Origin: Sarcocystis neurona
Taxonomy: Eukaryota > Apicomplexa > Conoidasida > Eucoccidiorida > Sarcocystidae
Assembly (NCBI GenBank): GCA_000727475.1
Contig: KL647289.1
Span: forward strand, 2,771,450 to 2,835,449
DNA: 64,000 nucleotides
Direction: 5' to 3'
The translations under genes and the position numbers were made by a program. Under the pieces are notes generated by a model that saw only the letters and a list, made by a program, of their open reading frames with translations, had not been told where the DNA came from and searched no databases. Positions 22,462-34,600 of the stretch are shown here, piece by piece (position 1 is the first letter of the stretch; each line of letters opens with the position of its first letter).

Positions 22462-24828
22462 CTAGAACACAAGAGTAAAGTGAAAGTTAAGTGACCAGTG
22501 GTGCACCGCCTTTGCAAGAATAGAACACTCTTCGTGAAGGCCTAAAAGCGAAAGGCGCGTGCATAGTTTTCTGCATCTCTCATCGTCTACGGCAAATTCG
22601 TGATATGTAGCGCGCATTACCCTAGAGACAGGCACTAACCTACCTGTTGTATTTCTCATTTCAAAAAGAGAAAACGGAGTCTTTCATTACAACGACGCAG
22701 ACCAGTCCTACTAGTGGTGTGCCGAAAGGCATGCAGAGTAGTGACATAGAAGGTGCCCGTGCGCTCTCAAGACAATCACGTTGACTAACTGGAGTGCTCC
22801 ACAGTCGGGAATGTGGTTTTCTCCAAGGTATGCCGCTGTTTCACAGGCTCACCTTGTCACAAGTCGCTGAGGAAATCCTATTAATTTGCGCATGAATATA
22901 TACACACATATACATACAGTTTCGCAGAAGCCGTGGTGTCTCATCTTGACATGCTCCTTTCCCGGGACACAGAATATTTCTATGGAACATACTTCACCTC
23001 CGCTTAACGTACTTTTCATTCCGCAAAAACCAACTGCGCCTGCGCGTGCAACAGTGGCATCGTTTTGGTAAATTATCCCAGGGTCAACAAAGCAGCCTCA
23101 CCGACTTCATATGTGCGTTTTTCTGTGGTGATGGCTTTCAATGGGGTTCGTCACCCGGTTAGAGATTACTCGTGTCTGTGTGTACTCCCAGCTCTATCAG
23201 AATACATAGAACAATATCAACAGTGTCACACACCTACGACCGGTGAACGGAACACCGACTGGGGTCAGAACAACTGATATTTCGACAACTCCGATCGCCG
23301 ACAACGCGATACATCTGAAAGCAGCGCATTACGTCGGTAAATTTCGCCCACTTACGTAGATCGTAACTGATGCAGAACGTGAAAAGGTACCGAGCAGTGC
23401 ATCACCGAAGCTAGCCTGCGGTGATCGCTACCGAGATGAAGTCTCAGCAAAAGTAGCACCACCTACACAATAAACACCGACGAGTTCGTCTGCCGGAACC
23501 TTTGCAAAAAACCGCTATACACAGGAGCTAAGAAAAGAGACAGCAGCATGCCCAACGCAACCGTAGGGTTATTACACCTTTCGACCAAACAGCAGCAACA
23601 TTCGAAAGAGTTAACTTCGAGAGGCGTGCACTCACAGAGAAGTCATCACAGATACAAAGGCTATCAACGTTATCGGGAGAGCCTCGTCACAGGCAAATGG
23701 CCATGAAATCTGCTGCTGCAGAACTTGTTTCAGTTCAGTTTCTGGAACCTCTGTCCCCAATACGCTCGAGCACGTTTCGCGTAAGGGAAACGAGCACGCT
23801 ACTCTGTTGGATCGCTATAGAATATTTTGGCAGAAAGAATGTGTACAACAGGGTGAACTCGGTAGATTTTTTACCAGCGAGAAACAGGAGCATCCGAAAG
23901 AGCCCCAGTGATAGCTCATAAATTTTGGTCTTGCACGTGCAAGTGGTCGTGTCGCACTGCCACTACCGGACACTAATTTCTGCTTATTCCGACCTCCTCG
24001 CAGGGGAGCCCGGGAACCCGTTTTCATTTATAAGTAACGACGGTTTCAGCGCTGCGGAGAGGGGAAGAAATATTTAGGTCTAAGGGTGTCACCGGGCAAG
24101 TGCACAGCTGCTACACGAATTTTTTTTTGCATATTGTTTGTCTGCATTCCTCGAAAATATCACCCAAATGCACGTGGCACCGCGTGCATTGATGCTGTCC
24201 TGAAGAATATCTGTCTACCTTCCGGAAGCGTTCTGCACTTGTTTCGGTGACAATGTAGTTGCCGCGGTCTCTCGCGTTATGTTGTGCCGCATTGCTGCAC
24301 AACAATGCTCCTGGAGGCCCACTGCTGGTCACGACTAGGGCCTGCCATAGATACAAAGATATACACATGTATATATTTATATATGAATACACGTATCGAG
24401 TGGCACAAAGACTCACCCGCATGTCGAGTTTTACCAGTTCTACATGACAGATGAGGGTGCGATGTGCAGTAGGTATGACGCGTAGTGAAGCACCCGCTGC
24501 GGTGGCCGCTATGAGAGCGGATACGCTAAAGAGCACTCGGCTGCTACTCCAACAGAGGCAGCGCCCCTGCAGCTGTTTCTGGGTTGACAAAATGCGTCCT
24601 TTCTCCTGTGTGGCAGGGCCTTCAATGTCGTGGTTGTTGTTGCGCTGAACTGCGTTATTGCTGGTGTCCGAAGCGTGTGTCAATGCTGGAAGGTCAAAGG
24701 GCTACCATGTCAGCGTTGCCGCGGCTGCAGCTTTGGACTGTGCTTCTACTACTGCTGTGCACGGAGGCTGTTCGCGTTGATACCCTACGCGGCTCTCGTG
24801 TTACTGCTGCATCAGCTCCTATACGCAT
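22462..24828 (-). CDS. Six-exon gene, about 258 residues, one hydrophobic segment; not recognised
   Basis: Proposed exons: 24828-24706, 24605-24417, 24341-24219, 23979-23875, 23803-23749, 22643-22462, ending in TAG. Phases are 0,0,0,0,1 and the total is 777 bases, a whole number of codons. The best junctions are CGG|GTGAGT (24417), ATGGCAG|GCC (24341), CGGAAG|GTAGAC (24219) and TCGCTG|GTAAAA (23875). A hydrophobic stretch (RVLFSVSALIAATAAGASLR) in exon 2 suggests one membrane span with a basic, Ser-rich N-terminus before it. The last exon (FAVDDERCRKLCTRLSLLGL) looks helical. No family was recognised. The start is uncertain because the frame is open further upstream to 24933. Function unknown. 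Confidence 0.5.
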
Positions 24829-24833
24829 ACCTG

Positions 24834-25588
24834 CTGCTGCCGCATGTTGAGGTTTCAGCGTAACGAAGTCGCTCGACCGGGTTTCGCGTGGACAGTTTGT
24901 TTTTTGGGTTTCCTTCTCTTTGGGGTATGTCACATAAAATCCACGTGTTCAGTTTCTCCTGATACACGCAAATCAGCGCCCACTGGTGTTGTTTCAGACA
25001 CAGCCTGGAGCAGAGGGTAAGTACTGGTAAGAAATTGTTGAAATCTCCTCAACTCTACCTCCAGCGCACGGCGTGCTCCCCGTCTGCGCAATGCTCAGAC
25101 GTCGTCGTTGCTTTTAGACGAAGAAAGCGACTGGGTTGCACTTTACTAGGAAGTTACACCGGAAGATCAGCAGAAGCGACACAGGATTGGTGTTGTGCTG
25201 TATAATCGAGTCTCGCAGCGGCAATGACTAAAACTCTGCTCTACTTTGCACAAGGATCGGCTCGTCCCTCGAAGACCAGAACGCGTCTTCTGCTGTCTCG
25301 TGTACACATAGGTAAGGAAAGAGGGAAGCTGACACTGACATTAATGCTGTTCTACGGAGCGCTGTGCAAGACGAGCACGTGTTGCAACAGATACAACCTT
25401 CCTGCCCGACACAGATCTAAGCGAAACAAGCACGAAAAGGGTGCTCGAGATTCCCTCCACAACGCTGGTTACAAGGAACGATTACATAAAAACGACGCAG
25501 CACCTAATGCACGCGCAGTCCAGCACAGATGCCTCGCGAGGCAGGAGCGGCAATACACTGCTGCTCTGCTCTCAGCCTCTGCAGCTGC
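24834..25588. other. Intergenic spacer between the unrecognised gene and AspRS
   Basis: Downstream side of AspRS and upstream side of the 22.5-24.8 kb gene, both on the minus strand. It holds the first gene's presumed promoter and the AspRS 3' UTR. The plus-strand frame 25224-25634 overlaps the AspRS terminal exon in antisense and is a shadow. No element could be assigned. Confidence 0.4.
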
Positions 25589-25650
25589 TCAAGGGGTCAG
25601 GCGCCTGGGATCGCGAGGGAAGAGAGAAACTTGACGAATGTTCTTCGCCC
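25589..25650 (-). CDS. AspRS: AspRS exon 8: 20-codon terminal exon
   Basis: The acceptor TTTCCTACTTTTGCAG|GG follows a good pyrimidine tract. The exon encodes [19 protein letters not shown] and a TGA stop. The FPRDP(K/R)RL(T/S)P ending is invariant in eukaryotic/archaeal AspRS, so this short exon is certain despite its 1.4 kb distance from exon 7. Confidence 0.97.
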
Positions 25651-28600
25651 CTGCAAAAGTAGGAAAATAAAAAATTTGATCGAGAGCCTACCGATAACAA
25701 CGTAGTTGCCACGCACTTACACATTTGTAATTCTCTACACATTTACGTGTAATTCTACAGTAAGAGAGACAGAAGGAGAGAGAAAGAGCATGTGTCAAAT
25801 ACCGGTAGAGACATGCGTTAATATATGGAAAGCTGTTGACGTTGTAGACTTCGCTGCTTCGCACCCACACGAGCTAGTGTGCATAACTTCTCTGAGAAGT
25901 CAAGTGCTGAAACGTACACCCACAAATCCGTACACGCAAAATCAATCACACTGCGGTCAGCACCTTGAGTGAACATTGTCTAACCTATATTCTGCAAGGT
26001 ATAAGCTGCACCACTAACGCCAGCTCAGTCAGCTGACAAACATATTGTCACAAAGAATCATGTACCCACATGTACACGTATGGACATAACTGTATATACA
26101 TATATATGTAGACGCGGTACGTCTACATGTACGCCTACACGCAGAGATTTCCTGGACTGTACCCGAAGAGGTACACGGATGGGTTTCTCAGCTAATAAGT
26201 ATGACTATGCGTAATGTCCACGCCTATCTCCAAAGCTACATGAACGCGTATGGAGCCACGCACATACACAAATACACATAGGTGTCCAAGACCACGAGCG
26301 GAGACCGCAGTGGAAGCTGCCGCTTCTGTGCACGTTCAGCAGAAGCCACCCGATGTGTATGCGTCAATACGTATGCACGCACATGGTATGGCGCCACCTG
26401 TAGTCGACGGGAACTGCTTCTGCGCTTGTCGTTGCCACTACGCGCACGTGACATCGCAGAGAGAAGTCCACCAACTTACAAACTGTACTTTACACCGTCC
26501 GAAGTCCGCGCAGGTATATTCACGCGTGCACATTTACGGGTGAGCGGTCACACACATCTGTGTAATTGTCTATCTATTGATGTACATATAAATACATGCA
26601 CGTGGATATTCGTGGATATAGCGGAAATCTACATGTACTCGTCCACGCGGACCTGCAGACGTGACGAGGCATCTGAAGTTGTGCAGCGGCTTCTACCTTT
26701 GGGAAGCAAAGGTGAAGCTTTCGAGTGCGGCTGCACGAGAAGGAGAATGTGTGGCACCCATACAATCCCGGATACGACAGTACGGGGACGGAGACCAACA
26801 CATCACGCAGACACGCAGATAAAAAAGCATGGACTGAATACAGTTCACGCTGATCTATACAAGTGTGCGCTAGTGACGCGTCCAGATCTGGATGTACACG
26901 TATACACGAGTGTGTTTTCAGGTGTTCGTGACGTTAGGCTCAGCGTCAGCAGGAAGGTACAGGAGCACGCTTTCCTCCTGTGCCCTTTCTATGCTAGCCC
27001 GAGGGGAACAACGAAATGTTTCTAGGGAGGCGCTGCTGCTGCTAATGTTACCCAGAAACAGCATGACGACTCTCTCCAGTCCGATGCCTGCGCCGCCGTG
27101 GGGAGGGGCTCCTAGCCGGAAGGCATCAATATAAGTTTGAATAGACGCAGGATGAACGCCACAATCTACACACCGCTTTGTTAGCAGCTCTGAGTCATGC
27201 ACTCGTTGCGCCCCGCTGATAATCTCTTCTGTGCGCATGAAGAAATCGTACGAATTCGAGAATTCCTGAAACAGCAGCACTCGCAGGACAAGGAGTGGCA
27301 GCATCAAAACGCAGTACAACACCACAGCAAGGAGCAGGTGCGGCTGCGTAGGCAGCAACAAAAGCAGCAGCAGCATCGCAGGCCGAAGGTGCAGCAACGC
27401 CGAACTCCTGCTTCAAAGCAGGAGCATCATTTGCGCCGGCAATACTACGAGCAGCGCCAGCATTACTACGAGTGGCACCAGCAATATTCGACCCCGCGGA
27501 AGCAGAGATGCCGAAGCAGTTGCAACAGCAGCAAGAGACGTACCAGCGGGAAACAGAAAGCTGCAATACGGGGCAGACTCCCGCCGACATGCATATACCG
27601 CAGTGCCCCCAAGCGTTATACTTTGGCGTTTATCGCGAGTTTCGAATCATGCAGGAGGAAGGCCGAAAGCTGGTGCGCAACTGGAACAGCGTGTCATAGT
27701 TACTGTTACACTTCTCCTGAACGCTCCTACAGGTTTTCTACCCTGTGCAATCGATGAGACTCCTGTAGATACCCCTGGCAACACACCATTAGCTAGACTT
27801 TTTAGGCTGTAAACACAAACAGGTGCGTGTGCCTATTCACTCGCGTACGTATGGATAGAGAGCAGAACGGGATGAGGGAGCTTCGCTCTTCTCTTACTGG
27901 GTTCTCAGGGCTCGGCATAGTGTAGAACGGCCTAACTTTCGTCGGATACTGCAGCAGCATGTAGAAGTCGGTGTTATATTTCTCTTTCATAATCCTTCCT
28001 AGAAACTTCTCCTGCTCAGTATTCAAATCAAACGAAGATATATCGTCAGGGATGCCGCTGCAGCCTGCTGCTCGCAGCAGCTTCACCCCTTCCGCAAACG
28101 TCAGACGCGGCGTCTGCTCCTGCCATACAAATGGCTCTGCAGGATACTGCGCGTGAAAGGTGGCTATCTCCTGTGTGACAGCAGCACCGGCACAAGCAAT
28201 CGCAGGGAAACACAAGCATTCGTACTGGCACTCGGAGCCATGCAGCACTGCACGCGGCAGGGGGACGACGAAGAAACAGCGTGCGAGGTTGTGCTGGCTT
28301 CTCAGAAGACGCAAACATAGGGGGCACAGATAAACCTTAGAAACTGGGGGGCGCAACCGCTCAAATGTGAAGTTTCTTTACGTCTAGGAAGACGCACACG
28401 TTCGCAACTATGCGTACGTATACTTCACAGAAGTTCACCAGTTCAACCCGACGCATGTAAATTCTACACGTGCACACACAAACGTGCGCAGTACGCAGTC
28501 AATACAAATACGCGCGTGTGTAAGGAGAGCCCTGATTACAAACGGAACAAATAAGTACTTCCATGATCACATACACATACAATACACAAAGGTATGTGCA

Positions 28601-31600
28601 CCCCTGCGGTCGCGCCTACTTGCGCGCCCACACAAGGCCCACACATGCCTATATAAACAGATAGACGTACATAAGCGTGCATGTACAACTGGACATCTAT
28701 ATGCACATGCAGATATATCCTCAACCGCAAGTGATAAAGGATGTTTACACAAACACATCTGATATGTACATATACAGGTGCATATACGTGGGAGTAATGC
28801 GGTCATCGCTGGCGACTTAGGTGCAGCGGTATCACCGCCAGAAAATAGGGTCTCCTTGATGACACAAGCAAACGACGACTTCAAGTGATTTTCTTCTTTC
28901 TCCTCTCCACGCGACAGCATCTACCACTTGCGACGCTTCTACATTCAGTTTCCTGTGCCTCTCGATAGGAAGCCGTTTTCGCTGGTCTGGGCTCAACCGT
29001 TACTTGAACATTTCCTTCTCTTACTAGAATTACAGGTCTGTCCATACACGTACTTGAGTGTACATGGATACAGACGCAAACACATATCTTGATACGTGTC
29101 CATAAGACACAAACTTCCCACAGCCCACGTCTTCTCGGACGGCAGTAATACGATCTTGTCCACGTTTCCGCTACAAGGTTGGCTTCTTCGAGTTGAAAAT
29201 CAGCATCTTACGCTTCCGTTGAGTTACGCCTGCCTTCGCGAGCGTCCTTCGCATACGGACGTACATGCCAAATACACGGTGCCTGCATCCCCTAATGCAC
29301 GTCTTCTCTTACACTCCGTTATGTAGTCCCCTCCCACAGCCTCTCATCTCTGCCCGTGTGCTGTATGTGCATGTTGGCGGCGTTGCCCCGGCACGTACTG
29401 GTACATACATATAAGTGTACACAGATATCTACCTACACCTACTAAGGCGTACACAAGAAAAAGGGTGGTTTGATCTACTACGTTTGTGGAGGTGCGCACG
29501 CTCAGGCGAACAGAGATGTATGTACGTGCATGGTCCTGACCTTCTTGCAACGCGTTTCAAGCCCAGAGAATACATGTTTAAAAAGATTGTCGACGAGATC
29601 AAGAACTTCAGTGTAGTCCTCTCTAATCTCCATTTCTAAATCAACGCCTGTAAACTCGCACAAGTGGCGATGCGTGTTGCTGTTCTCCGCTCGAAAGACC
29701 GGACCTGCAGCACCACCACCAACAGCAACGCGGATGCAGCACCACAAACGGGTCATGCAGCACCGGAGCAGCAGTTTCATGGCAGTACCCAGAACAACAA
29801 GCAGCAACAGAGTAGCGGCGGCGTGTCTTGCAGATATGGAAGCAGAAGTATCCTCTCAAGTACCCGTACAGGGAGCAAAGCGTCAAGTAGCGGCAGCAGA
29901 GGCCGCCGCATCACCTCAAGAGCAGCCAATCCAGCAACCACAGCCGCGGAATATGCATGGCGTCTGAGGCCCTGCGCGCCTCTACCAGCAGCACAGCCTC
30001 AGGGAAGGACACCTGGCCGCAGCCGCGCAATAATACCCCTCGGAAATCCAGCCCCCTTCACACGGCGAGAGCAGCGGCAGACGGTGAGACGAGAGAATGT
30101 AGAAATCCGTTCCCCGTTCTCCCCATCATTCTCCTCTTTCGCAACAGCAGTATCAATCGGAACATCTATCCAACAGATATGAGCGCCTGTTGAGTACGAC
30201 CAGCGGCAGCAGTGACAACGTCAACGCGCATCATAGAGACGAGCATAGACCCGCTTGGGCAACAGCACCCACACATCTCGATAAACAAGAGTGGAGGCGT
30301 TCCTCCACAGCAGCACCAGCAGAAGCGACACAGGCTCAGAGAACACCTTTTTCAAAGTGTTGAACATGGCCACCCCGAGGCACGCTTGCAGCAGAAGAAG
30401 AAATCGCTTGCCCGTAGCAGCTGCGGAATGTCACATACGGCACACACTGTTCTTGTTTTTGCTTCGGTGCATCTGCTCCTTTATTGTTGCGCTCCTCCTG
30501 TCCTCTACCTACAGAGCACTGTGCTGTCTTTCGTGTACGTACACCCCGCGATGCCGGTACAACTGTTCCGGACACTCCAGATACCCGTACAAAACCACAT
30601 ATAAATTTACAAACGTAAACACATACGTGTGTAATTATAAGCTTGTCAGAAGCAACCTACATCACACACACACGCACTTACGCGTCTGTGTACGTACAGT
30701 TGCACCCCAGTCACACGCTTTGTATATGACACTAAAGTACGCTTGAATATCCATCCATACATACACAGAGTTCTAGCCATACACACATACACACACAGAC
30801 ACTGAAATACAAAAGCATACAAGTTTATCACGGGCAGAAGTATGTACACTCGTATGCATAATCAGAACTCTTTCGTCGGCCATTCGCCTCCAAGCGTCTG
30901 AATGTGTGTGTGTGTGTGTAGGTGTGTGTGTACAGGCACGCAATCAGGTGTTGCCTCTCTACCAGAAGTTTCGCAAGTGCGGTCGAAATTTCCCTTTTCC
31001 CGGCTTGTTTCAATCCCTCTTCTTCCCTGCTGTTGCTTCCCCGTCTCTACGATCCATCTTGCTTGTGCTTCCGCTTCATCCTCCACTTCTGTGTATCCGC
31101 CCCGTCGACTCTCATCTTTGGCTCACAGGCTTCGTCGTCTTTCTACTTACATTTCTTTGCTGTCTCTATTTCCTTCTCCACTCTGCCCCCAGCGACTGTG
31201 CTCCTTCGTCAATCTTACGTCTTTTCTGCTTCTTTCGTCCTTTACCTTTTGTTCAACAACAGTTTCTCCGCGTCTTCTTTTTCGCTTTCCCTTTCTCTCT
31301 CACCACTCTCTTCCCCCACTTCTCCCTCTTTTTCCTCTCGGTTTCTCCCTGTCCTGCGTTGCGGAATTCCTCTGTCTTCCCCGTTTCTCTTCTTGTCTGG
31401 AGTGAATATCCGCCCTTCTCGCGTTTAACTCTCTTCAAGCAACATCGCGCGCACCCCTCTGCTTCCTCCTGCCTCCGCTGTGTGCGCCTTGTTCTTCCTT
31501 CTCCCTTTCTGCTCCTTCCTTCTTTTGGTCCTTCGCCCTCGCCTCCTCTCCTTCTTCTTCTTCGTGTTTCTGTCCTTCGCCCACGTTCCTGGTGCTGTTC

Positions 31601-34600
31601 CTCCAACTTCTAACATAGGGAAGTCCCAGACGTCATTCAAAGATACAAGATGAGGCACGTTAAAATGTCATTATCTCGTGGAGTTGTCCGAGTTCCCACT
31701 CTTTCAACGTCCCCTACCTTCTATACGTTTTCGTCTTCTTCTCCTCCCTCTCGATTCCTTTCTCCATCTTCTTCCCTTCTCCGAAAAAATCAACACTAGT
31801 TTGTGCCGACTGTAGACGCCGCAGCAGCACGAGGCAGCGTGCCTCTTGTGCCTTACGTGCGCGGGAAATTTGATTCAATTCCATTTGTTCTTCTGCTTCC
31901 TTCTTTTTGCGTCTTCTGTTCCTTCCATCTCGTCGTCTTCGGTTGTTGTTCTTTCGTGTGTAATCTTTGTTAACTCATTTTTGCTCTTCCCGTCGGGCAC
32001 ACTCACCTGCTGCGTTATTCATCCTACTCTAAAAAAACTTCTCTGCCGTCCCCTTCCTTCTACTGCATTCTGTTCACTTTGTTTTTGCTTCCGTGCGTCG
32101 TCGATGTCGTTTCTTCTCCTCTTCACTCGTTCTTGGTGTGCTGTCCTCACTTTTTCTTCTAACACGTTTTTCTGTCATTGTAGCCCTTCTAGTTATTCTT
32201 GCTTTCCGCTTCTCTTCTGCGTGACTTGTTTGTTTCGTTCCGCTAGTGGTTTCTCTTTCTCCTACTCTCCCCTCCTCTTCCTGGACTTTCGCAGTTCCTC
32301 TCCTCCACATTTGTTCGTCTTTTTCTATCCGTCTCGCCTGCCGTTGCCTTTCTTTCTCTTCCTCTTCTCCTTTCCTTTTGTCTTCTTTTTTCTAGTCGAT
32401 CTTCCGCAAGTGCGTTTCCCTACCGTGCTGTTCTCCTCCTTCTTCTCCTTCTCCGATGTCTCCTCTCAACATTTCTTCTCTTGCGCTACTTTCTTCTTCT
32501 CCTCCCGTGCTTCTTATTTCTTTCCCCGTTGTGTGCACCTTCACCTCACAAAAGTCGCCGGTCAGTGCTGCCGCTATTCTGCTGCTTTCCGCTATTACTG
32601 TTGTTGCTGCTCCTGGTGCTGCTGCTGCCCCTGCTGCTCGTGCTAGTCCTGCAGCTGCTGCTGCTCCTGCTTCTGCTGCTCGCCGTTAACTTCCGTGTGG
32701 AAACGCACCGATTTCGAAGACCCTGGGGAAGTCCCCGCAGATGGCCATTTGTTTGTACAACTGCGGAGACTGGGCCAGGCAGGCGTCTCTGCCGAAGTAC
32801 TGCAGCGTGAAGCAAGAAGCCCCTCCCTCGCTGGCCCCTGCAATGAGTTTAGGTGAATGAATTTCGACGAAGTGCTGCTGCAGCAGAAATTCCCGAAACA
32901 GCGCGGCTGTAGCAGAGACGATGGAAAAGACCGCCTGGCTTGCTGCAGTCCGCAGGTCCATCACCCGGTGGTCTAGACGCGTGTCCAACGCCACTCGAGG
33001 CACCTGCAGAAACACACGCGAGGCAGCCGCACACGCACGAGACACACAGAGAGAAGGCTACCAATTGCTCAAAAGGACGGGAAGACGGCCAGACGGCGGC
33101 CAAGAGAAAAGCAGGTCTCTCCGGAAGAAAAAACAGAGGTCGACGAACGAGACGAGAAGGGAAACACAAGGCGAGGAATGAAACGGTGAACGGGGGAAGT
33201 GACGCAAACGCGGTATTCGAAGAAGAGATGCAAGAAGAGACAGGGAGAGAGGAGCCGCGCGAGACGAAGAAGAAGGCGACCAGAAAAAGAAGCCTACGAC
33301 GACCAACCGCGTGAAATACGAACAGAAAAAGAGAGGCAAAACGAAAAAAGAGACAATAAAAGAAGAGCGAGAGTTTCAGGGCAGGACAAGGAGGACAAAA
33401 ATGAGGAGACGGACAGTAAAAAACAAGACAGCGATGTGCGTACATATGTGTGCAACACTTGTACTCACACGTAGGTAAACAGGCCCGAAAGGGTATGCGG
33501 CTGTGCCGATAATACGCTGCTACCCGCGTGCAGACCACACGCGTCGTTCTCGACGCGTCTTTTTGCATGCGCCCCTACAACGGATCCACGCGCTTCTCAC
33601 AGAATTTTCGCGCATAAATATCTGCTGCTGCAGAAGCTGCCTCTTCCCTTCCCTCTGCTGGGGCGGCTGCTCATATCCTCCCCACGCTTTCCTCCGCCTC
33701 ATCCTCATCCCCCCCCACTTTTTCGCCGCCGCTGCTGCTGCTGCTTCTGCGCGCGTAGCTCCTCCGTTCGGTCCTCTAGCTCCTCTTCTGCTGCTGCGTA
33801 TTCACGCCCTATCCCCTGCCTCGTGGTGTTCTTCACCGTTTCTGCTGCTGCTGCTGTCCCTGCTGATACAAGCACCTTCCCCTGCGGGTGCTCTCTTTTC
33901 TTCTTTCCCTCTGCGACAGCTGCACGCCTCAGGAGGTGACGTTTTCTGCGTCCCTTTTTTGCTCCTCTACCGTCCGCGCCGCTGCAGTACTCCTTCCTAT
34001 TCTTTCTCGTGTGACCACCTGCTGCCGCTGCTGAATCCGCATGCACCAGTGCCCTTTTTTGGCTCCCTGCTGTCGCTGCGAGGCGCGCACGAACTCCTCC
34101 CCCCTCTGTCTCTTTCTGGCATCCCGCTGTCACTGCTGCTCTCCTGCCGCCTGGCTCCTCTTCTCTTATCTTCCCACTCACTGCCTCCGCCGGCGCAGGG
34201 GTCGTCGTCTCGGTCGCACCGTCCGCGCTCCTGCTGGCGTCTTTAAACTGAAAGGGCAACACCTGCGCAGCAGCGCTGACGCAGTAGATGCGCCGCGGAA
34301 GCAGCTCGATTTGCTGCTCCGTTGCAGCCTGCACCGTGACGGCTGCCGGTACCACCACGCCCTGCACGTCAACGACTGACTCCAGCGGCAGACTTATCGT
34401 CCACTTGATCATTTCCTTCGATATTTCCCCGCGCTTTGCGTCCAACACGCACTGCACCGTCGCTCCCTTCTCCCGCAAAAGCAAAAACGCCAGTCCTCCT
34501 GCGGACTCGCAAGACGAACGGAAAAAAACGGAAGAGAACGGGAAGCAGCAGAAATTGACTGCACGAAGACCCGGCACACGTCGAGCGCACGAGACGTTGA

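Noticed and set aside
23560..23580. TAGGGTTATT, recalling the coccidian telomere-like repeat
   Set aside because: A single occurrence; no tandem array in the window.
31846..32646. 266-codon plus-strand frame, Phe/Ser/Cys-rich
   Set aside because: It is a by-product of the pyrimidine-rich strand in AspRS intron 4; no domain, and it lies inside a well-supported minus-strand gene.
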